From Cognataquiflexum aquatile (GTDB lineage: Bacteria; Bacteroidota; Bacteroidia; Cytophagales; Cyclobacteriaceae), in the NCBI RefSeq assembly GCF_003316845.1, contig NZ_QMIK01000005.1, positions 124,001 to 188,000 on the forward strand: a stretch of DNA of 64,000 nt, read 5' to 3'. The notes under the pieces were generated by a model that was not told the origin of the DNA, did not search any database, and saw only the letters and a list, made by a program, of their open reading frames with translations. Below are positions 50,108-58,638 of the stretch, in pieces (positions within the stretch are counted from its first letter, which is position 1; each line of letters starts with the position of its first letter). The translations under genes were made by a program, and so were the position numbers.

Positions 50108-51252
50108 TGGGAAAGAGGATATCCTATGTAATTGCTGTTTTGTTGCTGTTCCTGTGGGGAAGCTGCCGTGACCCCTTTGAACCTGAAGTGACCAATGCGG
50201 ACATAGCCCTCCTTGTAGTAGAGGGATATATAGAAACAAATGGAGAAGAATCAACCATCTATTTGAGCAGAACCAACCCGATAAGAAGTGATTCTGCTGC
50301 TCTTCCCGTGATTGATGCTTCTGTATTTCTGATTTCCAGTGCAGGGGAAGCGTGGTCTTTCAGCGAAACTGATTCTGGAACCTATTCCTATACAGGCTTT
50401 TTTGATACTGACGATACTTACCAATTGGGGATCAATCTACCCAATGGCAAACAATACCTCTCCGACCCGATGAAGCCTATTGTCACCCCGGAGATAAATG
50501 AGCTGAATTTCTTGAGAGATGAAGCGGGTGTTGAAATATTCATCAGTACCAAAGGCACGGATGAAGCTCAATACTTCCTTTGGGATTATGAGGAACATTG
50601 GATTTTCAGACCGGGGGTGATTTCCTTCCTGAAGTTTGAAAATGGATCGGTTTCCAAAAGAGGACCTGATGAAAGAATTGACCTCTGTTGGAGCAGCAAT
50701 ATTTTCCCCAAAATAATCCTTCAAAATTCTGCCCGTTTTGCCGACAATACAATCATCCAACGTGAACTTGTCAGAATACCGAACGAGTCTGAAAAATTGA
50801 CACAGCGGTATAGCATTAAGGTCAGGCAAAGAGCCATAGACCAGGCTACTTATGATTTTTGGGAAATTTTGAGAAAAAACTCAGATGATATCGGGGGCAT
50901 TTTCAGTCCGCTGCCATCGCTGATAGGCGGCAACATTAAAGCCGTCAACTCCGGTGATGAGAATGCCATCGGATATGTGAGTATGGGCCAATCTGCCAGT
51001 CAGCGAATTTATATTGATTATGAAGATGTACAGCCTTGGAGAGTTTTCATACCAGAATATGAATTCTGCTTTGTACTTTCTGATACCATTCCGCCCAATG
51101 AAGCAGCGACGGCATTTAACAATATTGACCGGGTACCGGCAAGAGAGATTTTCGACGGGATGTTTTTTCTTGGCTATAGGGCATCCACAAAAAAATGCAC
51201 CGATTGCACACTAAGAGGAACCAATATAGCTCCTGATTTTTGGGAAGATTGA
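50107..51252 (+). CDS. DUF4249 lipoprotein, first copy
   Basis: A 381-residue lipoprotein; its ATG shares a base with the receptor stop (TGATG). Lipobox FLWGSC with Cys21, then the DUF4249 opening RDPFEPEV and LLVVEGYIETNG. Further marks: ISTKGTDEAQYFLWDYEEHW, SEKLTQRYSIKVRQRAI, FWEILRKNSDDIGGIFSPLPS and the C-terminal CTDCTLRGTNIAPDFWED with a CxxC pair. DUF4249 proteins accompany TonB-dependent receptors in Bacteroidota; their role is not established but surface exposure at the receptor is likely. A second, closely similar copy follows after 33 bases. Confidence 0.92.
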   Translation: MGKRISYVIAVLLLFLWGSCRDPFEPEVTNADIALLVVEGYIETNGEESTIYLSRTNPIRSDSAALPVIDASVFLISSAGEAWSFSETDSGTYSYTGFFDTDDTYQLGINLPNGKQYLSDPMKPIVTPEINELNFLRDEAGVEIFISTKGTDEAQYFLWDYEEHWIFRPGVISFLKFENGSVSKRGPDERIDLCWSSNIFPKIILQNSARFADNTIIQRELVRIPNESEKLTQRYSIKVRQRAIDQATYDFWEILRKNSDDIGGIFSPLPSLIGGNIKAVNSGDENAIGYVSMGQSASQRIYIDYEDVQPWRVFIPEYEFCFVLSDTIPPNEAATAFNNIDRVPAREIFDGMFFLGYRASTKKCTDCTLRGTNIAPDFWED

Positions 51253-51285
51253 AAACCTTTTATTAAATAAGTAAAGAAGTTTTAA

Positions 51286-52443
51286 GTGAAAAGAAAATTA
51301 AACCATACCATCAAAAGCCTAGCTTTGGCACTCCTTTTTTTGTCAGGATGCAGGGATCCCTTTGAGCCGGAGGTGACAGACCAGGACATATCCCTGCTCG
51401 TAGTGGAGGGATTCATAGAGACCGGAGGTGAAGGGTCAGAGATAATCTTGAGCAGAACAAATCCAATCAGGAGCAACCAAAATTTCTTGCCTGAAAGTGG
51501 GGCCTCAGTATTTCTAAAATCAGAGAATGGGGAAGAATGGGTTTTTCAGGAGGCACAGGCCGGAGTATATACTGTTTCTGCATCATTCGATCAGGGACTG
51601 AAATACCAATTAGGAATCAATCTCCGTAATGGCCAACAATATCTGTCAGAACCTATGACCCCCATTGTCACACCGGAGATTGAAGAACTTGGTTATTTGA
51701 GGGATGAGGCAGGAGTTGAAATTTTTGTAAGTACAAAAGGCAATGAGGAAGCCCAATATTTCCTTTGGGATTATGAAGAAGACTGGATTTTCAGACCAGG
51801 TGTCAGGAGTCAGTTTTTTTTCAATCCGGCGACAAAAGATGTGGAATTCAGGAAAGCAGATCAAAAAATAGATCTCTGTTGGAAATCAAATTTGTTTCCC
51901 AAAATCATTTTACAAAATGCTTCCCGATTTCAGGACAATACCATTCTCCAGCGGGAGTTGGTACGGATTCCTCTCGAATCTGAAAAACTCATGCAGCGCT
52001 ACAGTATCAATGTCCGACAAAGAGCAATCAACCAAGAAACGTACGATTTTTGGGAGATCTTAAGAAAAAACTCAGATGACATCGGAGGGATTTTCAGCCC
52101 TTTACCTTCACTTATCAGGGGTAATATGAAATCCTTGGACCCGAATGGAAACAATGTCATCGGAATGGTCAGCATGGGGAAATCAACTTCCAAAAGGATT
52201 TATATCGACGTGGAAGATGTTGCACCCTGGCCTTATTTTATCCAGGAATATGAATTTTGTAAACTCGATCAAGACACTGTCCTTGTTGCGGATTATGAAA
52301 GGGAGTTTGCTTCTGGATCCAGATTACCTGTCATACCAGTTGTAGTGGTAACCACTACTATTGGATTTAGGGCAGCTACAAGACAATGTACCGATTGTAC
52401 TTTGAGAGGAACTAATATCAAGCCTGATTTTTGGGAAGATTAA
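51286..52443 (+). CDS. DUF4249 lipoprotein, second copy
   Basis: A 385-residue paralogue of the previous gene, starting at GTG 51286 (MKRKLNHTI, lipobox FLSGC). It shares the RDPFEPEV opening, SEKLMQRYSINVRQRAI, FWEILRKNSDDIGGIFSPLPS and CTDCTLRGTNIKPDFWED with the first copy almost word for word. Differences cluster at about 100-110, 180-190 and in a C-terminal segment (DYEREFASGSRLPVIPVVVV), which suggests divergence in a ligand-facing region. Tandem duplication with retained frame indicates selection for both. It is followed 10 bases later by the secreted MG2-like gene. Confidence 0.92.
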   Translation: MKRKLNHTIKSLALALLFLSGCRDPFEPEVTDQDISLLVVEGFIETGGEGSEIILSRTNPIRSNQNFLPESGASVFLKSENGEEWVFQEAQAGVYTVSASFDQGLKYQLGINLRNGQQYLSEPMTPIVTPEIEELGYLRDEAGVEIFVSTKGNEEAQYFLWDYEEDWIFRPGVRSQFFFNPATKDVEFRKADQKIDLCWKSNLFPKIILQNASRFQDNTILQRELVRIPLESEKLMQRYSINVRQRAINQETYDFWEILRKNSDDIGGIFSPLPSLIRGNMKSLDPNGNNVIGMVSMGKSTSKRIYIDVEDVAPWPYFIQEYEFCKLDQDTVLVADYEREFASGSRLPVIPVVVVTTTIGFRAATRQCTDCTLRGTNIKPDFWED

Positions 52444-52453
52444 CATTCAGAAA

Positions 52454-54082
52454 ATGACAACAAAAAAAATATTCACCATTCTGTTATTTGTATTGACTGC
52501 CCTACCTAAGACCGGATGGGGCCAAAACAAATTGGAAGAATCGGTATTTGCCCATATATCCAAAAATATAGCCGTCACGGGGGAGACTATTTGGTTTTCG
52601 ATGCAGGCTTTGGATGCTGATCAAAATTTCTATTCAAAAATAGGATATGCTGAGCTTGTTGACAGAAGTGGCCAACCTGTCCATCAAGTAATCTACCCAC
52701 TTCATCTTGGAAAGTCTGAAGGATATATTGAAATCCCCAAAGACCTGGAATCTGACCATTATCTTTTGAGATTCTATACCAGAATCAGTCCAAAGATGGG
52801 TCAAAAAGGAGTTTTCAGCCAGTTTATCACGGTTATCAATCCCAATAAACCTTCCAAAGCCAAGGCTATGACACAAACAGGAAAAACATATCTACCCATA
52901 AAAGCTTCAAATCTGGATCAGGGAAAGGTGATTTCCATGTCCAAAAAATCAAATACAGATTTTGATCTTACCGGTTCCAATTTGGGAAAAGTATCCTCAA
53001 TTTCCATCTCCATAGCAAATCCTTTCTTACCAGAAACCCATTCAGGCTATTTCCACGGGGAGATTTACCAGCAAATCAAGGATAACCTCGAACTCATTCC
53101 CGAACCTTACGGACATATTGTCCATGGGAAAAATCTGAATCCGGAGATTGATACAACAGAAACTTTCTTCCTTTCAGCGCATGGTGTCCAGTCATTTTTA
53201 AGTTCAGCCAAACCCAAGGAAAACGGGGATCTTTATTTTGAAATCGGAGCCCTAAAAGCATATAACTATCTGATCGCCCAATCATCAGATATCGAAAAAC
53301 AGCTCAATTTCTCTCCCGAGTTACCGTTTCTTCCCCTGGAGTTCAAAAAGGATTTCACTTTCCCAGTTCTGAAGTTGGAAGAGAAAGACAGGGATTTTCT
53401 TTCTGATTTGATCACTTCAGGTCGGGTAACTGCCTATTTTTATGCCAATGATTCTGTAGAGTTTGCTCCGATTGTGATTGGATTTGATGCCGACAAAACC
53501 TATCTGTTGGATGATTATACGCGATTTGAAAATCTTGAAGTTACGCTCAGAGAATATGTGCCGGAAGTATTGGTAAGAAAGCAGGATAAAAAAACGCTGT
53601 TCAAAGTTTTGAACAGTCCCCTAGGTTCGGTATTTCAGGAAAATCCACTTATTATGATAGATGCCATGCCGGTTTTTGACACGGATGCCCTGGCAGCTTT
53701 CAATCCAGTCAAAATCCAGAAACTTGAGGTAATGACCCGGGAATTTTCATTCAATCAGGACAAATACTCAGGAGTGATGAGCTTTACTTCTTTCGGAAAT
53801 GATTTTGGGAGTTTTCAGCTTCCCTCCAACGCACTTTACCTCAATTACCCTGAAATCCAGAAAACAAAAAAACCAATTTCTCCCCATTTAAATCCTGATC
53901 CTGCACAGCCTAACTTTCCTGATTTCAGAAGCACTTTGTATTGGAATGCTGATCAGGATTTTACCGTTCCACTTAAAATCTCCAGTTCCGAAATTCCCGG
54001 AGATTTTGAAATCATCATAGGATTTAGAGATGCTTCCGGAAATATGAAATTTGCCAGACAGTCGGTGGAGGTAAAAAACTGA
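52454..54082 (+). CDS. Secreted MG2-like (macroglobulin-type) domain protein
   Basis: A 542-residue exported protein (Sec signal IFTILLFVLTALPKTGWGQ). Residues about 30-140 match the MG2/macroglobulin-like sandwich seen in Bacteroidota surface proteins: FAHISKNIAVTGETIWFSMQ, YAELVDRSGQPVHQVIYPL and HYLLRFYTRISP. The remainder is beta-rich with no recognised family. Similar proteins often sit behind TonB-dependent receptors and were suggested to be cell-surface partners; function is not known. Last gene of the five-gene operon; convergent with the 907-residue gene, 30 bases apart. Confidence 0.82.
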   Translation: MTTKKIFTILLFVLTALPKTGWGQNKLEESVFAHISKNIAVTGETIWFSMQALDADQNFYSKIGYAELVDRSGQPVHQVIYPLHLGKSEGYIEIPKDLESDHYLLRFYTRISPKMGQKGVFSQFITVINPNKPSKAKAMTQTGKTYLPIKASNLDQGKVISMSKKSNTDFDLTGSNLGKVSSISISIANPFLPETHSGYFHGEIYQQIKDNLELIPEPYGHIVHGKNLNPEIDTTETFFLSAHGVQSFLSSAKPKENGDLYFEIGALKAYNYLIAQSSDIEKQLNFSPELPFLPLEFKKDFTFPVLKLEEKDRDFLSDLITSGRVTAYFYANDSVEFAPIVIGFDADKTYLLDDYTRFENLEVTLREYVPEVLVRKQDKKTLFKVLNSPLGSVFQENPLIMIDAMPVFDTDALAAFNPVKIQKLEVMTREFSFNQDKYSGVMSFTSFGNDFGSFQLPSNALYLNYPEIQKTKKPISPHLNPDPAQPNFPDFRSTLYWNADQDFTVPLKISSSEIPGDFEIIIGFRDASGNMKFARQSVEVKN

Positions 54083-54101
54083 GTAAACTGACTCAAGAAA
54101 A

Positions 54102-54123
54102 TACCCATACCGCTATATGGGTA
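54102..54123. terminator. Possible terminator between convergent genes
   Basis: TACCCATA (54102-54109) and TATGGGTA (54116-54123) pair perfectly (8 bp) round a six-base loop between converging stops and overlapping the last codons of the minus gene. There is no real T tract, so the call is weak. Confidence 0.35.
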
Positions 54124-56836
54124 ATTTATATGCTGCAAATCCATTGGATCCAATCGCATAAATAGTGTACTCATTTTGGCTTTCCGAAAATTCAATTTCA
54201 ACCTTATTGTTTCCATTGATCGGTAAAGGATTCAAAAGCTCGCCGTCCAAACCATAGAGGAATATAAACTCTTGTGTGGGATCTACCACCACGAGGATGT
54301 CCCTTTCGGATCCAAATGAAAAATATTGAAACTTCAATTCACCTGCCAACATGGGAATTGAAAATATCTCCTTATAATCGGAGTCTAAAACGGTAATCTT
54401 ATTGTACTCATGCACAACGAATAAATATCTCCCCTCTTTTTGGTCTTTAACCAAATAAAACCTGCTTTCGCGGTCAGGTCGAAGCAGCTGATTGCGGAAA
54501 GTGACCTCACCCAGGAGGTTGACCATGACAACTTCCCCTTCCTTCGTCACAGTTACAAGTTGGGTCTCTTTGGCTGTTCCTCTTTCCAATAAGACATATT
54601 CTGAACCCAATTCACCTTTTAACTTTACCGGGCTTCCAGGCTCCACCTCACCCCTCCGGCTAAAAAAATGGATGCTTCCCTTACTTCCCATTGCCACCAT
54701 TCTGTCCCCAATCCCGGCGACACGGTGGTGGGCTGGTTTGATGGCTAGTGGTGAACCGATTGATTTTGTGTTCCAGCCTTCCAAAACTGCTCCGTTTTTA
54801 TCAAACAGATAGAGATTTCCTTTTTCAGAAGCAGCAAAAATCCTATAGTTGCGGTTTCCCTCATAATCCAAAAGATTCAAATGGGAAAGGGTTTCACCCG
54901 CTATTTGAAGAGGAAATTCAGGCAGGGAAACCCCCATCCGGTCCATTCCATAAATTTTTTCTTTGGTAGCAAAGAGAAGTTGAAGTTTGCCGTTCTTATA
55001 AAAATCAAATTGAAAAACTTCGGAAATAACCGGTCCGTCCAAGTCTGACGAAAAAACCTCCTCCCCTTCATTGGTCAAAAGGTAAATCCTGTTCAACTCA
55101 TCCTGAACGACAAATTCAACGCTGTTGTCATTGAAGTTCCGGATACTTACCGGACCATACACCAACCTGTTTGGAAAAGTAACAGAAACAGTCTCAGAAA
55201 GGGAAACACTTTCTTCGGATGGCCCCAGATTCACCTTCTTATAACTGATTCCAATATGCAGGTTGGTCTTTTTGCCATGCTGACTTGTCTTTAAATACAA
55301 CCTATCAAAGGTTTTTAATTCTTGTTCATACCTTTGGAAAAATGACTTCCACCCAACAGAACTAGCTGTTTCAATGTTGTTCCAGAATTTTTGTATATCC
55401 AAAACCATACTGAATCCAGATTCTTCCTGCAATTTTTTTACTGTGTTCTCATAGTTGGAAGACTGGCCCCAATTATTGCCACTTTTCCAATCCTCAATGA
55501 ATAGTTTGATCGCCTTGCTGCTGTTGGCAAATACAATGACATCATCAATCGATGTAAAATAAGAATCTCCAAAACCTACAAAACTCCCATTAAAAAGATG
55601 GGCAGGGAACTCTTCTGTTCCTATTATAAAAATTTCTTTCCCCTGATGGACATCCATCAATTTGGAAACATCCGACCCCGGATTTTCTCCAAAAGCAAAT
55701 TTTTTGAGCAACTCAAGCTGAACATTCGGATTTTCAGTTTTGAGTATCAAAATCTTATCCTGAGGTTCATTGGGGATTTTTTCCATATTCAGGAAAGCGA
55801 TATGTCCGGGGAGGTATTTTTTAAATCCCTTTTGGATCAGACCATTTTCGATATCTCCCATGACGATGCTATTGAAAGGAAAATCGGATTCCAATCCAGA
55901 AAAAAGCTCAAATGGATCTTCGAGCTGGTATTGAAAATAAGTTGCTGTCCTGCCGGGGATCAAGTTTTTGAAATAGTTAATGGTCGGGGAAGCTATACTT
56001 TTTAGACCGGCATTTCCTTTTCCATCGAAAAAAACACCGCCTTCAAGCAACAGGCTATCCTCCTTAAATTCCACTTGGAGATTTGCAGACACTTTGTCCT
56101 TTCCAAAATTCCAGACTTTGGACAAATTCTGGTCTGCTGCAATTCCATCTACAATTCCGGAAAGTCCACTGCTCCCAATTCTTAATATTCCCAATCCTTG
56201 TGGTTGAGGAGAATCCTCAAAAAGCTCTTCGTAAAATTCACTGAAAACAGAAAGGCCCTCGTTTTGGGAATGTCTGATGGCATCTTCCACCAAGAACGAA
56301 GTAAAACTCACCGCCAATAGATTATCGATAATGGCATAAGTCAAGGTAATTCCGTTGCTTTTTATTTTCAGTTCACTGATTTCTATCCCGCTGTAATTTC
56401 TGGAAGTTAATGTGCCGCTATCCTTAATCTTACTTTCAATATCATGTAGCAAAGAAAAACTCTCAGGATTTTCATAGGCCAAAACATATAAAAAATCAAA
56501 TTCTTCTTTTCCCGTAGGATGAAGTGAAACTGCAAGCTGGTTTCCTTTGAGGTTTTTTTGGAGAATCCCTGATTTTCCGGCTAAGCTATCCAAAACCAAA
56601 AGGTTCTTTTCGGAATTTTCCAAAGCGGGTATAGCGGATACTGATTGCCAGAAAGGCTGGCTTACCAGCTGATTCCAGGCCAATACTGGTTCGGCAGTTT
56701 CAAACACAAACAAAGCTTCTGAAGAAATGACATCAACAGCATTCCTGTTTGATTTCTGAATGAAGATTTTCCAGACCAGTAAAGCTCCGATCCCGAAGAA
56801 GACCAAGAGGGAAAGGATGATGATTCTTTTTTTCAA
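54113..56836 (-). CDS. Membrane-anchored protein with C-terminal propeller-like repeats
   Basis: A 907-residue protein with one N-terminal membrane helix (IIILSLLVFFGIGALLVWKIF), probably a signal anchor with the rest in the periplasm. Residues about 35-520 are alpha/beta and resemble DUF3352-type proteins (SSEALFVFETAEPVLAWNQL, LAVSFTSFLVEDAIRHSQNE, FEDSPQPQGLGILRIGSSG) but I am not sure of the family. From about 560 to the end the repeats look like a PQQ/WD-type propeller (NRIYLLTNEGEEVFSSDLDG, GNLYLFDKNGAVLEGW, GSIHFFSRRGEVEPGS, ILVVVDPTQEFIFLYGLDGE). No catalytic motif seen. It faces the end of the receptor operon and has its own promoter region of 52 bases. Confidence 0.85.
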   Translation of the reverse strand: MKKRIIILSLLVFFGIGALLVWKIFIQKSNRNAVDVISSEALFVFETAEPVLAWNQLVSQPFWQSVSAIPALENSEKNLLVLDSLAGKSGILQKNLKGNQLAVSLHPTGKEEFDFLYVLAYENPESFSLLHDIESKIKDSGTLTSRNYSGIEISELKIKSNGITLTYAIIDNLLAVSFTSFLVEDAIRHSQNEGLSVFSEFYEELFEDSPQPQGLGILRIGSSGLSGIVDGIAADQNLSKVWNFGKDKVSANLQVEFKEDSLLLEGGVFFDGKGNAGLKSIASPTINYFKNLIPGRTATYFQYQLEDPFELFSGLESDFPFNSIVMGDIENGLIQKGFKKYLPGHIAFLNMEKIPNEPQDKILILKTENPNVQLELLKKFAFGENPGSDVSKLMDVHQGKEIFIIGTEEFPAHLFNGSFVGFGDSYFTSIDDVIVFANSSKAIKLFIEDWKSGNNWGQSSNYENTVKKLQEESGFSMVLDIQKFWNNIETASSVGWKSFFQRYEQELKTFDRLYLKTSQHGKKTNLHIGISYKKVNLGPSEESVSLSETVSVTFPNRLVYGPVSIRNFNDNSVEFVVQDELNRIYLLTNEGEEVFSSDLDGPVISEVFQFDFYKNGKLQLLFATKEKIYGMDRMGVSLPEFPLQIAGETLSHLNLLDYEGNRNYRIFAASEKGNLYLFDKNGAVLEGWNTKSIGSPLAIKPAHHRVAGIGDRMVAMGSKGSIHFFSRRGEVEPGSPVKLKGELGSEYVLLERGTAKETQLVTVTKEGEVVMVNLLGEVTFRNQLLRPDRESRFYLVKDQKEGRYLFVVHEYNKITVLDSDYKEIFSIPMLAGELKFQYFSFGSERDILVVVDPTQEFIFLYGLDGELLNPLPINGNNKVEIEFSESQNEYTIYAIGSNGFAAYKLPI

Positions 56837-56887
56837 TTTTCAACTATTTTGGGGAATGGCTATATTTTCCCCTGAAAGCAATAAAAT

Positions 56888-56918
56888 AAAAAATCCCGAT
56901 ACTTGATCGGGATTTTTT
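56888..56918 (-). terminator. Terminator after mdh
   Basis: AAAAAATCCCGAT (56888-56900) pairs with ATCGGGATTTTTT (56906-56918) round ACTTG. On the minus strand the T6 tail follows the stem; 20 bases past the mdh stop. Confidence 0.88.
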
Positions 56919-56938
56919 CAATAAAATCAGATTTTTGA

Positions 56939-57877
56939 TTATTTCGAAGAAAGTTTGTCCAAGACATTCATAACTTCTTTCACATGTCCCCTTGATACCT
57001 CAAGCATGGCTTTTTCTTCAGCATTGAGATCGAGTTCTAAAACTTTCTCGACACCATTTTTTCCCAAGATCACCGGAACACCAAGGTAGCAGTCATCGAT
57101 ACCATATTCACCGTCAAGTTTGATACAAACCGGGAATACCCTTCTCTGGTTTTTGAGGATGGATTCTACCATTTGGGCAGCGGCGGAACCCGGTGCATAC
57201 CAAGCAGAAGTACCCATCAATTTGACCAATTCCCCTCCTCCAAATTTGGTTCTTTCGATGATGGCATCAAGTTTTTCTTTTCCGATAAGTTCTGTTACCG
57301 GAATACCGGCTACGGTAGTATATCTTGGAAGTGGAACCATGGTATCTCCATGGCCTCCCATCAAGATAGCCTGGATTTCTTTTGAAGATACATTTAGCTC
57401 TTCGGCGATAAATGCCCTGTACCTAGCGGTATCTAAGATCCCGGCCATACCAATCACTTTGTTTCTGGAAAAACCAGAGGTAATATGTGCCTGATAAGTC
57501 ATGACGTCCAATGGATTGGAAACCACGATGATTATGGCATTTGGCGAATGCTTCACCACGTTTTCGGTAACAGACTTAACGATGCCTGCATTGGTTTCGA
57601 TCAAGTCATCTCTGGTCATTCCAGGCTTTCTTGGAAGACCTGAAGTGATGACTATCACATCAGAATCAGCTGTTTTGGAGTAATCATTGGTACTGCCGAC
57701 AGTTCTGCTGTCATATTGATTGATCGGCGCTTTTTGCCAGATATCGAGGGCTTTGCCTTCGGCTATACCCTCCTTGATGTCCACCAACACAATCTGTTCT
57801 GCAATCTCTCTATAGGCCAATACGTCAGCACAGGTAGCCCCGACATTACCGGCACCAACTACAGTTACTTTTGTCAT
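56939..57877 (-). CDS. mdh: Malate dehydrogenase
   Basis: A 312-residue NAD-dependent enzyme of the LDH-like MDH type, interconverting malate and oxaloacetate in the TCA cycle. The nucleotide loop is VVGAGNVGATCADVLA, the substrate-loop motif is GLPRKPGMTRDDLIETN (with the two Arg and MDH-type Arg in place of LDH Gln), and the catalytic His is in MGGHGDTMVPLP (near residue 174). It is monocistronic with a strong terminator. The 233-base gap upstream (57878-58110) holds its promoter and a TTTATCCT/AGGATAAA inverted repeat at 58036-58061 with no T tract. Confidence 0.95.
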   Translation of the reverse strand: MTKVTVVGAGNVGATCADVLAYREIAEQIVLVDIKEGIAEGKALDIWQKAPINQYDSRTVGSTNDYSKTADSDVIVITSGLPRKPGMTRDDLIETNAGIVKSVTENVVKHSPNAIIIVVSNPLDVMTYQAHITSGFSRNKVIGMAGILDTARYRAFIAEELNVSSKEIQAILMGGHGDTMVPLPRYTTVAGIPVTELIGKEKLDAIIERTKFGGGELVKLMGTSAWYAPGSAAAQMVESILKNQRRVFPVCIKLDGEYGIDDCYLGVPVILGKNGVEKVLELDLNAEEKAMLEVSRGHVKEVMNVLDKLSSK

Positions 57878-58110
57878 GATATAAGGTTTATTTTTAGTGT
57901 TAAAATTGATTTCAAAAGAGGCGCTAAGTTATTAAACAAAGGTTTCTAAATGAAGCATTACGATTGAATACTTAAAAATAAGCCAAGATGTTTTATCAAT
58001 CAGAAAAAGAATGAGAACCTGGGAAAAGATTTTTCTTTATCCTATTGAATTTCAGGATAAACGCAAAGTCTGGACTTGAATCCGGGAAAAATGAAAATTA
58101 CCGAAAAATA

Positions 58111-58635
58111 TCATTGGGGGCTTTCAAACATCTCTCCGAGGTTAAAGAAACCAAAGGAATTTTTATAAGATTTAAAAAGGCGTCTGTTGTTTTCATTGTA
58201 ATACTCTGCCAATGAAGTCATCATTTTGGCTTTGATTTTTGGGTTGCTGTCAAATACCTCCTGGATGGCAAAATGGGGAATGACCATCAACTCCGCCTGA
58301 TCAGTACTAACGATGGCCGTGTAAATTCTTTTGGCATTTTCAAGAAGGGAATTTTCTCCGAAAGCCTCTATTTTGCCCAATTCCTTGATCACTTCAAAAG
58401 AATCTTTGATGTCTATGGTAAGGTTGATTTTACCGCTTTTAATAATATAAAAAGCTTGGCTTGGATCTCCCCTGAAAAATATCACCTCGTCTTTTAAATA
58501 TTTCCTCTGGTGTATGGCGGGCAAAAATCTCGCCATCTCGATATTTTTGAGCTTCTCAAAAAAACTGACCTGGGACAGAAATTGAAAAATTTCAAGTTCA
58601 CTTTCATTGAAGGTCCTGGAAAATGGATTGACCAT
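58111..58635 (-). CDS. Cyclic-nucleotide-binding domain protein without DNA-binding domain
   Basis: A 174-residue protein with one cNMP-binding domain at about 20-135 (LPAIHQRKYLKDEVIFFRGDPSQAFYIIKSGKINLTI in parts; the phosphate-cassette region is FGENSLLENAKRIYTAIV). The cassette lacks the full GELALL-xx-RAA motif, with Lys-Arg in place of Arg-Ala, so cAMP binding is uncertain. The Crp C-terminal helix-turn-helix is absent; after the domain only a short helical tail remains (KAKMMTSLAEYYNENNRR). So it is a regulator or adaptor rather than a transcription factor. It follows tilS by three bases, an operon. Confidence 0.85.
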   Translation of the reverse strand: MVNPFSRTFNESELEIFQFLSQVSFFEKLKNIEMARFLPAIHQRKYLKDEVIFFRGDPSQAFYIIKSGKINLTIDIKDSFEVIKELGKIEAFGENSLLENAKRIYTAIVSTDQAELMVIPHFAIQEVFDSNPKIKAKMMTSLAEYYNENNRRLFKSYKNSFGFFNLGEMFESPQ

Positions 58636-58638
58636 GGT

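Noticed and set aside
49646-50254. A 202-codon minus-strand frame opposite the receptor gene
   Set aside because: Antisense to a clear TonB-dependent receptor and a DUF4249 gene; low-likelihood protein sequence.
46657-54082. A classic SusCD polysaccharide utilisation locus
   Set aside because: No SusD-like protein, glycoside hydrolase or hybrid regulator is present; the receptor is paired with DUF4249 proteins instead.
58036-58061. TTTATCCT/AGGATAAA inverted repeat as a terminator for the cNMP-binding gene
   Set aside because: No T tract follows on either strand; left as an unassigned repeat.
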